Assembly (NCBI GenBank): GCA_020720185.1
Contig: DYPB01000023.1
Location: 1 to 24,270, forward strand
DNA from: Flavobacterium psychrophilum
GTDB lineage: Bacteria > Bacteroidota > Bacteroidia > Flavobacteriales > Flavobacteriaceae
Reading direction: 5' to 3'
Length of the DNA: 24,270 bases
Positions 15,651 to 24,129 of the stretch are shown here, one piece after another (the stretch's first letter is position 1; every line of letters starts with the position of its first letter). The translations under genes and the position numbers were made by a program. The notes below the pieces were generated by a model, which saw only the letters and a program-made list of their open reading frames with translations, ran no database searches and was not told the origin of the DNA.

Positions 15651-17081
15651 ATGCCTACTAGAAAAAAAACTAAAATAGTTGCTACACTTGGACCTGCATG
15701 CAGTTCTAAAGAAATCATAAAAGAAATGATTGACGCAGGAGTAAATGTATTTAGAATCAATTTTTCGCATGCTGATTATGCCGATGTGAAAGAAAAGATA
15801 GACATTATTCGAGAATTGAACGAGGAATTTAGCTACACCACCGCAATACTTGCAGATTTACAAGGGCCAAAATTGCGTGTAGGTATTATGAAGGAGGCAG
15901 TAGTAGTAAATCCAGGTGATATTATTACTTTTCAAACCGCCGAAGATATTACTGGAACTGCTGAAAGGGTTTATATGAACTATAAAGAGTTTCCTAAAGA
16001 TGTAAATCCAGGTGAAAAAATATTGCTTGACGACGGAAAATTAATCTTTGAAGCATTAGAAACCAATAGAAAAGACGAAGTAGTTTGTAGGGTTTTGCAA
16101 GGAGGATCTCTAAAATCTAAAAAAGGAGTAAACCTGCCGAATACGAAAATATCATTACCAGCATTAACTGCTAAGGATATTGCCGATGCTATTTTTGCTA
16201 TTGAACAAAAAGTGGATTGGTTAGCACTATCATTTGTAAGAACACCACGGGATTTACAAGATTTAAAAGAACTTATCGACAAACATTCAGAACATAAAAT
16301 TCCGATAATTGCAAAAATTGAAATGCCAGAAGCGTTAGTAAATATTGATAAAATTATTGCTTATTGTGATGGACTGATGGTTGCTCGTGGTGATCTTGGG
16401 GTAGAATTACCAGCACATGAAGTTCCATTAGTACAAAAAGAGCTCATTAGGAGAGCAAAAACTGCCAGAATACCAGTAATTGTTGCCACTCAAATGATGG
16501 AAACAATGATTACAAGCCTTACACCAACCCGAGCTGAAGTAAACGATGTTGCTAACTCTGTTATGGATGGTGCTGATGCTGTAATGTTATCAGGAGAAAC
16601 ATCAGTAGGGCAATATCCTGTTGCTGTTATTGAGCAAATGACCCGAATTATTGAAGCTGTTGAAGATTCACCGTTAATTAATGTACCACAAAATACACCA
16701 CAAATTAAAACCAATCGATTTATAACCAAAACAATATGCCAACACGCAGCATCAATGGCAAATGATATTAATGCGAAAGCTATTTGTACCCTAACAAATA
16801 GTGGCTATACAGGTTTTCAAATATCGGCTTGGAGACCATCGGCACATATTTTAGTATTTACTTCAAACAAAAGAATTTTAACACAGCTTAATTTATTATG
16901 GGGTGTAAAATCTTTCTTTTATGATAAAACAGAAAGTACTGATCAAACCGTTATTGATATTAATAATATAGCAAAAGAAAAAGGGTATGTTACACAAGGC
17001 GATTTTTTAATAAACCTTGCGGCAATGCCAGTTATAGATAAGGGAATGGTAAATACTTTAAGGGTTTCGGCAATAGAATAA
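15651..17081 (+). CDS. pyk: Pyruvate kinase
   Basis: Transfers phosphate from phosphoenolpyruvate to ADP, the last step of glycolysis, in the cytoplasm as a tetramer. At 476 residues it has the normal bacterial length. KIVATLGPA (8-16) opens the barrel, and RINFSHADY (35-43) includes the conserved R and the N and S that bind K+ and phosphate. The B domain spans about 72-170. The catalytic signature IIAKIEMPEAL (219-229) holds K222 and E224, and MVARGDLGVELP (243-254) holds D248, the Mg ligand pair with E224. ATQMMETM and TRAEVNDVANSVMDGADAVMLSGETSVG (293-320) are also intact. The C-terminal allosteric domain is complete. The stop lies 15 nt from the convergent nadD stop, and I see no terminator in between. 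Confidence 0.97.
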   Translation: MPTRKKTKIVATLGPACSSKEIIKEMIDAGVNVFRINFSHADYADVKEKIDIIRELNEEFSYTTAILADLQGPKLRVGIMKEAVVVNPGDIITFQTAEDITGTAERVYMNYKEFPKDVNPGEKILLDDGKLIFEALETNRKDEVVCRVLQGGSLKSKKGVNLPNTKISLPALTAKDIADAIFAIEQKVDWLALSFVRTPRDLQDLKELIDKHSEHKIPIIAKIEMPEALVNIDKIIAYCDGLMVARGDLGVELPAHEVPLVQKELIRRAKTARIPVIVATQMMETMITSLTPTRAEVNDVANSVMDGADAVMLSGETSVGQYPVAVIEQMTRIIEAVEDSPLINVPQNTPQIKTNRFITKTICQHAASMANDINAKAICTLTNSGYTGFQISAWRPSAHILVFTSNKRILTQLNLLWGVKSFFYDKTESTDQTVIDINNIAKEKGYVTQGDFLINLAAMPVIDKGMVNTLRVSAIE

Positions 17082-17096
17082 ACTTATAAAACACCA

Positions 17097-17690
17097 TTAT
17101 TTCTTATAAAAATTGTTATGCGATATATACTCCCAAACATTTTGAGGTAATAATGGCATAACATTTTTTTTGTTTTTAATATTTTCTCGAATGAATGTTG
17201 ATGAGATTTCAACAATTGGTGCTTCAATTAGATAAATGCCCTTAACTGCATCTTCTGCCAATGGCGGAACAAAGTTTTCCGTTTCGGTTGAAACTCGAGG
17301 ATAAACAAAAATAGTGTGATTTCTTAAAATATTTTCATAATTTTTCCATTTATGTAATGATTGTAAATTGTCTTCACCCATTATTAATGCAAATTCATAA
17401 GTAGGATATTTATCTTGCAGATGTGCCAAAGTATTTACCGTATAGCTTGGTTGTGGCAATTTAAATTCAAAATCAGAGGCTTTAATTTTTGGATAATTTT
17501 CAACCGCTAGATGTACCATTTCAAGTCGTTGGTGATCATTTAGCAAACTATCTTTTTTTTTCAGCGGGTTGTGCGGCGTTACCATCATCCAAATTTGGTC
17601 AAGAACACTATATTCCGCAAGATGATTTGCAATAATTAAATGTCCAATATGAATTGGGTTGAAACTTCCAAAATACAATCCTATCTTCAT
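17097..17690 (-). CDS. nadD: Nicotinate-nucleotide adenylyltransferase
   Basis: Adenylates nicotinate mononucleotide to deamido-NAD in NAD biosynthesis (cytoplasm). The 197-residue protein has the nucleotidyltransferase signature GSFNPIHIGHL (8-18), with the HIGH-type pair H14 and H17. Downstream are TPHNPLK (38-44), the NaMN contact region; PSYTVNTL (81-88); IMGEDNL (103-109); and ISSTFIREN (162-170), the ISSTxIR motif that binds ATP phosphates. The gene starts 18 nt after uvrC ends, so it is the second gene of that transcript. Confidence 0.95.
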   Translation of the reverse strand: MKIGLYFGSFNPIHIGHLIIANHLAEYSVLDQIWMMVTPHNPLKKKDSLLNDHQRLEMVHLAVENYPKIKASDFEFKLPQPSYTVNTLAHLQDKYPTYEFALIMGEDNLQSLHKWKNYENILRNHTIFVYPRVSTETENFVPPLAEDAVKGIYLIEAPIVEISSTFIRENIKNKKNVMPLLPQNVWEYISHNNFYKK

Positions 17691-17708
17691 GTTTTTTAAA
17701 TTAAAAAA

Positions 17709-19499
17709 TTAATTTTTATCCGAATAAAAAGCCACAATTTTTCCTGCTTTTGAAGCACCAATAATTGCTGCAATATCAACTTCGGATGCTAATTTTAATC
17801 GTTTGATACTTTTAAAATGTTTGATTAACGCTTGCATGGTTTTTTCGCCAATACCATCAATGGACTCAACAGACGAATTTAAGGCGGATTTGCTTCGTTT
17901 ATCTCGGTGGAATGTAATTCCAAATCGATGAGCTTCATTCCGCAGATATTGAATTGTTTTTAGAGTTTCAGATTTTTTATCTAAATATAAAGGCACTGAA
18001 TCTCCAGGATAAAACAACTCTTCTAATCTTTTTGCAATGCCAATAATTGCAATTTTTCCACGCAAACCCAATTCGTCAATGCTTTTTAACGCTGATGATA
18101 ATTGTCCTTTACCACCATCAATGATAATTAAATTAGGCAGCGGTTCGTCTTCATCAAGCAATCTTTTATATCGTCGAAAAACCACTTCCTCCATACTTGC
18201 GAAATCATTCGGACCTTCAACTGTTTTTATATTAAAATGGCGGTAATCTTTCTTGGAAGGTTTCCCGTCTTTAAAAACTACACAAGCAGCCACAGGATTA
18301 GTACCTTGTATGTTTGAGTTGTCAAAGCACTCGATATGCCTTGGTTCAACAGGCAACCGTAAATCCTTTTGCATTTGAGCCATAATTCTATTAGTATGTC
18401 TTTCAGGATCAACAATTTGAAGTTGTTTTAACTGTTCAATTCTGAAAAATTTTGCGTTGCGAATAGACAAATCTAAAATTTGTTTTTTATCCCCTAATTG
18501 TGGAATAATAATCTTTATATTTTCACCTAAATTAACTTCAAATGGTACAATAATTTCTTTTGATAATAAATTAAATCTTTCTCTTAATTCAATAATTGCA
18601 AGGGTTAATAATTCTTCATCTGTTTCTTCTAATTTTTTCTTAATTTCCATCGTATGCGAACGAATAATTGAGCCGTGCGAAATTTGTAAAAAATTAACAA
18701 AACCAGCCACTTCATCAGAAATGATTGAAAAAACATCAATATTTGTAATCTTTGGATTAATAATTGTAGAACGAGATCGATAATTTTCTAAAACTTCTAT
18801 TTTTTCTTTAATTTTTTGAGCTTCTTCAAACAACATTTTGCTTGCCAAAACCTTCATTATTTCTTTAAAATTCTTCATCGAATCTTTAAAATTTCCTTTT
18901 AAAATTTCTCTGATGGCATTAATTTGGGCCTGATAATTTTCTAAACTCTCAAAACCTTCGCAAGCACCTTTGCAATTTCCAATATGGTATTCCAAACAAA
19001 CCTTATATTTATTATTTTTAATGTTATTTTGAGATAAATCAAAGGTGCAAGTCCGCAGTGGGTATAATTCTTTTATCAAGTCTAAAATAACTGAAACAGT
19101 TTTAAAACTAGTATAAGGTCCAAAATATTCCGACCCATCTTTTATCATTTTTCTAGTAGGAAAAAGCCGAGAAAAAGGTTCTTTTTTAATGCAAATCCAA
19201 GGATAAGTTTTGTCATCCCGAAGCAATACATTGTATCTTGGTTGCAGGGTTTTTATAAGGTTATTTTCTAATAAAAGTGCGTCGGATTCCGTTGGAACAA
19301 CAATGTGCTTTATGGTGATAATTTTTCTTACCAATACATTGGTTTTAGCGGTATCGTGTACTCTGTTGAAATAGGAAGCAACTCGTTTTTTAAGATTTTT
19401 TGCTTTGCCAACATACAAAATTTTATCTTCCTTGTCATAATATTGATATACACCAGGATTGTTAGGGAGAGCTTGTATTTGAAGTTCGATTGAAGTCAT
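17709..19499 (-). CDS. uvrC: UvrABC excinuclease subunit C
   Basis: UvrC makes the two incisions flanking a bulky DNA lesion during nucleotide excision repair. In order, this 596-residue protein has a GIY-YIG nuclease (NNPGVYQYYDKEDKILYVGKAKNLKKRV, 13-40; 3' incision) and a four-cysteine cluster (C151, C168, C176, C180) that fits the iron-sulfur site described for UvrC. A UVR motif follows (about 206-241; ASKMLFEEAQKIKEKIEVLE; UvrB contact). The RNase-H-like 5' nuclease has D393 (ECFDNSN), D461 (IIIDGGKGQ), H524 (EAHRF) and D533. A helix-hairpin-helix region (ESIDGIGEKTMQALIKHF, about 545-562) completes it. All parts are intact. The start matches the N-terminus usual for the family. It heads the uvrC-nadD unit, with promoter candidates at 19552-19606. 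Confidence 0.97.
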   Translation of the reverse strand: MTSIELQIQALPNNPGVYQYYDKEDKILYVGKAKNLKKRVASYFNRVHDTAKTNVLVRKIITIKHIVVPTESDALLLENNLIKTLQPRYNVLLRDDKTYPWICIKKEPFSRLFPTRKMIKDGSEYFGPYTSFKTVSVILDLIKELYPLRTCTFDLSQNNIKNNKYKVCLEYHIGNCKGACEGFESLENYQAQINAIREILKGNFKDSMKNFKEIMKVLASKMLFEEAQKIKEKIEVLENYRSRSTIINPKITNIDVFSIISDEVAGFVNFLQISHGSIIRSHTMEIKKKLEETDEELLTLAIIELRERFNLLSKEIIVPFEVNLGENIKIIIPQLGDKKQILDLSIRNAKFFRIEQLKQLQIVDPERHTNRIMAQMQKDLRLPVEPRHIECFDNSNIQGTNPVAACVVFKDGKPSKKDYRHFNIKTVEGPNDFASMEEVVFRRYKRLLDEDEPLPNLIIIDGGKGQLSSALKSIDELGLRGKIAIIGIAKRLEELFYPGDSVPLYLDKKSETLKTIQYLRNEAHRFGITFHRDKRSKSALNSSVESIDGIGEKTMQALIKHFKSIKRLKLASEVDIAAIIGASKAGKIVAFYSDKN

Positions 19500-19551
19500 C
19501 TTTTAGAGATAATGTGCTTAATAATACTTTCAGAAATAGTGCTTTTTGGTA

Positions 19552-19606
19552 CAAATATAGTTATTCTAATTTTTTCAAATATAATATTTACACTATTCTA
19601 AAACAA
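19552..19606 (-). promoter_or_regulatory. Promoter region of uvrC-nadD with two tandem -7 elements
   Basis: On the minus strand, TTG (19606-19604), a 20-nt spacer and TATATTTG (19583-19576) give a full match to TTG-N(17-23)-TAnnTTTG. A second TATATTTG lies 24 nt downstream (19559-19552), and the TTG of the first box sits 16 nt before it, so two overlapping promoters are possible. The leader would be roughly 45-70 nt. Confidence 0.6.
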
Positions 19607-19623
19607 GGCATAAATTTTTGCAT

Positions 19624-19670
19624 ATAATAAAACCCCAAAAAGAACGAATGTCTTCTTGGGGTTTTATTAT
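19624..19670 (-). terminator. Terminator hairpin after the OmpA-family gene
   Basis: ATAATAAAACCCCAA (19624-19638) and TTGGGGTTTTATTAT (19656-19670) form a perfect 15-bp stem. After one mismatch, AAGA (19640-19643) and TCTT (19651-19654) add 4 bp. It starts 18 nt past the OmpA-family stop codon and lies just before the uvrC promoter. The T-rich arm is part of the stem. It is positioned to insulate uvrC from the envelope genes. Confidence 0.82.
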
Positions 19671-19688
19671 TAAGCTTTTTAAAGCACT

Positions 19689-21089
19689 TTATTTTTCTAT
19701 TACCACTGATACTCTACGAGCCATATTATTACCCGCTTTTACATCAGAAGGAACATCATTATCAATTCCTAATCCTTCAATTTTAATTCTATTTTCATCA
19801 ACACCACTAGCACTTATCAAATTAAAAATACTTTTTGCTCTTCTTTCAGATAAATTTTTATTAACTTCCATATCGCCCGTTTTATCTGTATGTCCAATCA
19901 ATTTAACTTTTGTGTTTGGATTTTGTTTTAGATAACGAATAATATGGTATACATTTTGTGTTGAACCATTGCTTGGATAATCTTTGTTAATGTCAAAGAA
20001 AATATTAAAATACCCCTTTTCAATTAAGGCTCTTGTTACATCGCTATCAGAATAATTTGTTTTTAAATCAACACTAGCAACAGGATTAGTCGTATTAACA
20101 ATTCCTGTTTTTGAATTATCAATTCCAGCATTAATATTAGAAGGAGATGTTTTTTCAAGTTCATCTGGTATTCCATTTTTGTTTATGTCAAAAAATCTAC
20201 CTTTTGTATCAACTGCAACACCATTTGGAGTATTGTTTTGTAAATCTCTATAATCAGGAACACCATCTCTATCAACATCAGCAACTAAACTTTCAACTTC
20301 TTGAAGTCTTTTTAAAGCACTATTATCTGAATCTAATTTTGGTTCAACATACCAATCGGCATGCTCTTTTCCTTTTTCAGCAAAATTCAAAATAACACCA
20401 ATAGTTGTATTATAAATAGTTCCATTAATATTTCCGTCATAATTTTTACCTCCGTCCCAATTTATATTTTGTCTGAAATTAGTAAAAGAAGAAAAATCTG
20501 CAAAAAGTGTTAATCTTCTATTTAACTTAAATTCAGGCGTTAGTCCTAATACAATACCACCATCTTGTTCTTTCTTTGCAGAAGCTTGCACTACACCAAG
20601 TCTTGAATCAACTATTTTATAAGTTGTTTGAACCCCAAAATGGACTAAAAAATTAAATCTATTGGTAAATGTTTCTAATTTTGCCAAACGGCCCATATTC
20701 AAAACACCTTCTAATGTAAAAGTGTACAAACTCAACTCAAATTCTTTAGAAGTTGAACTGTTTTTTATTTTATCGTAGCCTACCATTGATTTTAAACCAA
20801 AAAGATTAGAAGGCATGTATCGTAAGGCTAAACCAAAATGATTAACTGTTCCTAAATTAGAAAATTTAGTTGTTTCAGAAGCAGAATATCCTTCTGAAAA
20901 AGGTTCAACTGGCTTATTCGTGCCAGCATTTAATTCTAATGACCAATGACTAAATAAATCTTTTTGCTTGTTTTTATTTTCTTTTTCGACAGATGATTTT
21001 ATGCTTTTTGTATTAGTACTAACCGATTGAGCAGATGCTGAAATAGTACCAAAAACACAAACTAATCCAAATAATATATACTTTTTCAT
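19689..21089 (-). CDS. OmpA family outer-membrane protein with peptidoglycan-binding domain
   Basis: A 466-residue outer-membrane protein. The signal peptide ends at about residue 21 (TISASAQ). Residues about 45-238 form an eight-stranded-type beta-barrel (alternating strands such as HFGLALRYMP, YTFTLEGVLNMG, GVILNF). A linker carries two calcium-type acidic repeats of the thrombospondin type 3 kind, DVDRDGVPDYRD (271-282) and DINKNGIPDELE (301-312). The OmpA_C domain (about 355-466) shows FFDINKDYPSNGS, LIGHTDKTGD (397-406; D402 binds diaminopimelate), NLSERRAKSI (412-421) and a late ARRV arginine. It should anchor the outer membrane to peptidoglycan. It lies 72 nt after the T9SS cargo gene, with a terminator-like hairpin in that gap and no visible promoter. 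A partnership with the upstream cargo is inference. Confidence 0.92.
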   Translation of the reverse strand: MKKYILFGLVCVFGTISASAQSVSTNTKSIKSSVEKENKNKQKDLFSHWSLELNAGTNKPVEPFSEGYSASETTKFSNLGTVNHFGLALRYMPSNLFGLKSMVGYDKIKNSSTSKEFELSLYTFTLEGVLNMGRLAKLETFTNRFNFLVHFGVQTTYKIVDSRLGVVQASAKKEQDGGIVLGLTPEFKLNRRLTLFADFSSFTNFRQNINWDGGKNYDGNINGTIYNTTIGVILNFAEKGKEHADWYVEPKLDSDNSALKRLQEVESLVADVDRDGVPDYRDLQNNTPNGVAVDTKGRFFDINKNGIPDELEKTSPSNINAGIDNSKTGIVNTTNPVASVDLKTNYSDSDVTRALIEKGYFNIFFDINKDYPSNGSTQNVYHIIRYLKQNPNTKVKLIGHTDKTGDMEVNKNLSERRAKSIFNLISASGVDENRIKIEGLGIDNDVPSDVKAGNNMARRVSVVIEK

Positions 21090-21111
21090 TTTTTTTATTT
21101 TAAAAAAATAA

Positions 21112-21150
21112 TTCTATGAGTAATTTCGTAAAAATAAATTACTCATAGAA
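21112..21150 (-). terminator. Terminator or attenuator between the T9SS cargo gene and the OmpA-family gene
   Basis: On the minus strand TTCTATGAGTAATTT (21150-21136) pairs perfectly over 15 bp with AAATTACTCATAGAA (21126-21112) around a 9-nt loop, followed at once by TTATTTTTTT. This is a strong intrinsic terminator starting 11 nt past the cargo stop codon. Its T-run ends close to the ompA-like start (21089), and I see no TAnnTTTG element between the two genes, so the OmpA-family gene may depend on read-through. Confidence 0.88.
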
Positions 21151-21161
21151 CTATAATTGTT

Positions 21162-23681
21162 TTACTTTCTATTAATTAATTTTTGTGTAGAAACCGAACT
21201 GTTGTTTAATCTAATTTTTACAATATAAACCCCTTCTGAATGATTGAATGGTTCTGATATTGATTTTTGATTGTTAGCATCGTAAGATTGTATTTTTCTT
21301 CCTGCAATATCAAAAATTTCAATTTCATTCATTCCTATTTCTATTGTAGATGCTTTGAAAGTATTATTTTTAATATTTACTAATACTTCATTTGCAAGGA
21401 AATCATTATTATGTAAAGCATTTCTTTGGTAAATAATTTCAAAACGATTATCAATTGATGTTAAACTATTTGCATTGAATACAAATGGTGTAGCCATATC
21501 ATGATAAGTATTATTTAATTTATCGTGTATGTAAACATAAAGATTATTATCTAAAAACACACCTTCTTTGTCTTCAATTTTTATAGTAAAATTTTGATTT
21601 GGAGTTGTGTTACTAAATCCTAATGGAACAACATCGGTATCTACAAATGTTGGTTTAGCATTAATTGCTAATTTTGTATTATCTGCTAATAATGTATATA
21701 ATTGAACGGTACTTGCAGAATTTCTTGGTGCGTCATAAAGGTTATCGTAATCATTAGTAGTATCATTATTTAAGTAAGAAACTGTTAATTGATTATATGA
21801 ACCATCACCATTATTGTCTTGAATACTCATACTAAATCTATCAATCGCTCTATTGGCGGTTCTGAAGAAATTATTATTTCCAGAAGTTAATCGCATACAG
21901 TTATCAAACTTTACACTGTTGGCGCCTAACGGAGCGGCTCCTGCAACACCATCTAATGCTGGTGCTACTCTAAACCCTTGACCAGAAGCAATTTTTCCAT
22001 CAGGTTTAACGCTGTTTGGAGAAGTATTTGTTGCTCCTGCTAAACTCCAAACTGCATAATCTCCAGTTGTTGCATAGGTTTGAGGTGCTGTGCTACGAGG
22101 AGTGTTTGCAGTCCAAAAATATAAAGAACCTAAATCTGCTTTTACAGTTGCAGCTCCATCGTTATTTTCAACTAAGAATTTTTGAGCATCTATTGCACTT
22201 GGATAAGGGTTTGCTAATAATTCAAATGTACTACCAGATCCTGTTGCATTAATTGTAACTGGTACAGTTATATCCCCATTATTTGCAGTACCTACCATTT
22301 TGAAGTTCACGAAACCTGTTGTTGTAGCATCCATAGCTGTCCAAGGTGCTCTTTCACCAATTCTAACAATAAAACCTTTTCCTACGGTTGATTCAAAAAC
22401 AGCATTCCATCCACCACCTGCTCCAGTGATGTAAGCCCATGGACCTCCACCTTGTATTGCAGTATGTCCATAATCGAATACACCAGTTGGAAATGCACCA
22501 CCTGCATTAGCGGCACCACCAGCGGAAGTTAAACTTGTTACATTTGTAGTATATAATTGTGGAATTAAATTTTCTGAAACTGGAGTTCCATAATACATAT
22601 AATCTCTCCATTTCATTTCTCTTGATTTTTTTGTCAATTCAATATTTGCTGTTCCAGTAGCATTAACTCTTTGTACTAAAGAAGCTTCAGAACTCATAAA
22701 TACCTTTCCTGTGCCAGTTATACCATAAACAACTTCAAGTAATTCTCCATCGACTAAAGTTACATTGAATGCACCCATAGCTAATGAATTACATGATAAG
22801 TTACCAGAATAATCACCCGTTAATGTTACAGGATCTTCAAGGGTTGGTGCACTAGGAGACCAAGAACTGCCGTTCCATGTTTTTGTATTTCCAGACGAAG
22901 TAATTAATGGCATACAAGAAGTTTTTGATGCTAAAGTAAAGTATTGGTATACTGATAAATCTACATTTCCTGTTGATGTAATAGAACCCGCAGCTAATGT
23001 AGTTGCTGATCCTGTGATTACAGAATTTGAATCAAAATTCGAAGGAATTGCAACCCATTTAGTTCCATTCCATCCAACTATTGCTAAGTCAGTAATTGAA
23101 GATGCCGTTAATGTTGCTACATTACTACCGCTAGTAGCACTCCAAGAAAGAGATATTTTTGCGTTTGAAGTACCTGCTGCAGGTCTTAATATATGCCAAT
23201 ATTCTACACTACTTACTGCAGATATTCCACTATCAAGTGTTGCTCCAACAGTTGTAGGATTTGCTCTATAATAAGCCCCATCAATGCCAGTAGCATCTGT
23301 TGGAATTACTTTTGCAGGAGCATATATATTTGTTTGACCAATTGGCATGACAATTCCTGTTGTTCCGTATTTTCTAAAATACCCATCTATGTAATGTTGG
23401 TCAGTTTCAGTAGCATTATTTGTAGTGTTTACAACAACTGCATCAGCGAAAGAAATTTTCCCATAAGTACTTGTCGTTCTTGATGTTTTTGTGCCAGCTG
23501 CGGGTGCAACTTGGGTCATGAAATTAAAATCTGATGTAAATACATGCATTTGCCCGTTATCAGCAACATACAAATTGCCCCAGGTAGCTACACCTTGAGC
23601 AGTACTCTTTGTTACAAACAAAAGCAAAAAAGCTATGATTGCAAACGACTTGTTTATTTTATTTAAAGTAATTGTTTTCAA
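21162..23681 (-). CDS. Secreted T9SS cargo with type A C-terminal sorting domain; TTG start
   Basis: An 839-residue secreted protein. The signal peptide spans about 1-29 (IIAFLLLFVTKSTAQ). The C-terminus, about 765-839, is a type A T9SS sorting domain (GMNEIEIFDIAGRKIQSY, then GVYIVKIRLNN and a basic QKLINRK end). It should cross the outer membrane through T9SS and be anchored or released at the surface. The body is Ala/Thr/Gly/Asn-rich beta structure with two W-N-G-x-x-W units (WNGTKWV 204-210, WNGSSWS 269-275) and LLANPYPSAIDAQKF (488-502), a segment common in T9SS cargo. No catalytic motif is recognisable, so an adhesin or matrix role is possible. The start codon is TTG (23681-23679); no ATG exists upstream before an in-frame stop, nor within the signal peptide. 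Its strand and spacing suggest it follows the small protein gene at 23817. Confidence 0.88.
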   Translation of the reverse strand: MKTITLNKINKSFAIIAFLLLFVTKSTAQGVATWGNLYVADNGQMHVFTSDFNFMTQVAPAAGTKTSRTTSTYGKISFADAVVVNTTNNATETDQHYIDGYFRKYGTTGIVMPIGQTNIYAPAKVIPTDATGIDGAYYRANPTTVGATLDSGISAVSSVEYWHILRPAAGTSNAKISLSWSATSGSNVATLTASSITDLAIVGWNGTKWVAIPSNFDSNSVITGSATTLAAGSITSTGNVDLSVYQYFTLASKTSCMPLITSSGNTKTWNGSSWSPSAPTLEDPVTLTGDYSGNLSCNSLAMGAFNVTLVDGELLEVVYGITGTGKVFMSSEASLVQRVNATGTANIELTKKSREMKWRDYMYYGTPVSENLIPQLYTTNVTSLTSAGGAANAGGAFPTGVFDYGHTAIQGGGPWAYITGAGGGWNAVFESTVGKGFIVRIGERAPWTAMDATTTGFVNFKMVGTANNGDITVPVTINATGSGSTFELLANPYPSAIDAQKFLVENNDGAATVKADLGSLYFWTANTPRSTAPQTYATTGDYAVWSLAGATNTSPNSVKPDGKIASGQGFRVAPALDGVAGAAPLGANSVKFDNCMRLTSGNNNFFRTANRAIDRFSMSIQDNNGDGSYNQLTVSYLNNDTTNDYDNLYDAPRNSASTVQLYTLLADNTKLAINAKPTFVDTDVVPLGFSNTTPNQNFTIKIEDKEGVFLDNNLYVYIHDKLNNTYHDMATPFVFNANSLTSIDNRFEIIYQRNALHNNDFLANEVLVNIKNNTFKASTIEIGMNEIEIFDIAGRKIQSYDANNQKSISEPFNHSEGVYIVKIRLNNSSVSTQKLINRK

Positions 23682-23720
23682 AATTAAAATTTTTAATATT
23701 AATATGTTTTTGTTTCTAAT

Positions 23721-23758
23721 TTAATTCAGCAAATTATTTTTAATATTTCCTGAATTAA
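23721..23758. other. Hairpin in the leader of the T9SS cargo gene
   Basis: TTAATTCAG (23721-23729) and CTGAATTAA (23750-23758) form a 9-bp stem with a 20-nt loop, between the small protein gene and the cargo start. No T-run follows on the minus strand, so it does not look like a terminator. It may shape the cargo mRNA leader. TATCTTTA (23791-23784, minus) nearby is one base off the -7 consensus. Confidence 0.3.
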
Positions 23759-23816
23759 TAAATCCGACTTCTTTATAGTTATTTAAAGATAACTAATAAT
23801 AGCGTCTAATAAATGA

Positions 23817-24029
23817 TTATTTTTGTTTTAAAATTGATTTGTAATTTTTAACAAAAATATAACCAGAAAATAAAACAGCAATAATTAGCATCTCACTAAC
23901 ATTACCATCAAGTGGCACCTCTGAAGGCGGCGGATCTGGCTGACCGAATAATAAAACTGTTGATAACCCAAAAGTAAGGCTAAAAAATGTTTTAAAAAAA
24001 TTGTTTTTTTTGTACATTTTGTTTTTCAT
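23817..24029 (-). CDS. Small exported protein with a CTERM-like sorting tail
   Basis: A 70-residue protein that consists almost only of targeting signals. A basic N-terminus and hydrophobic core form a signal peptide (about 1-30, FGLSTVLLFGQ). A short proline-rich stretch, PDPPPSEVPLDGNVSE (31-46), comes next, then a single membrane helix (about 47-60) and a basic tail (VKNYKSILKQK). The order signal peptide, P-[LI]-D-G-type motif, helix, basic tail resembles the PID-CTERM class of putative protein-sorting domains in Bacteroidota, here with PLD in place of PID. No other domain is present. It lies 135 nt upstream of the T9SS cargo on the same strand. A second in-frame ATG (codon 5) is an alternative start. 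The function is unknown, and no sorting enzyme is encoded in the window. Confidence 0.7.
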   Translation of the reverse strand: MKNKMYKKNNFFKTFFSLTFGLSTVLLFGQPDPPPSEVPLDGNVSEMLIIAVLFSGYIFVKNYKSILKQK

Positions 24030-24091
24030 AAATTTAGAAGTATTTAAGATTTAGATTTTTTAAAAAACTTAATCAATAAAATGTACAAAAA
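24007..24091. repeat. 14-bp inverted repeat around the start of the small protein gene
   Basis: TTTTTGTACATTTT (24007-24020) recurs as its reverse complement AAAATGTACAAAAA (24078-24091), 57 bp away. The left copy covers codons of the N-terminus of the small exported protein, and the right copy is in its leader. On the plus strand the right copy begins a 13-codon ORF, MYKNHFMKIKHLL, which echoes the MYKKN of the gene. It may be an operator pair, an RNA hairpin that hides the start, or a small inverted duplication. Confidence 0.4.
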
Positions 24092-24129
24092 TCACTTTAT
24101 GAAAATTAAGCATTTACTCTAATTATTTG

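Noticed and set aside
19618..19935. 105-codon plus-strand ORF over the OmpA 3' end
   Set aside because: It is antisense to the OmpA domain and runs through the terminator hairpin. It looks like a shadow frame.
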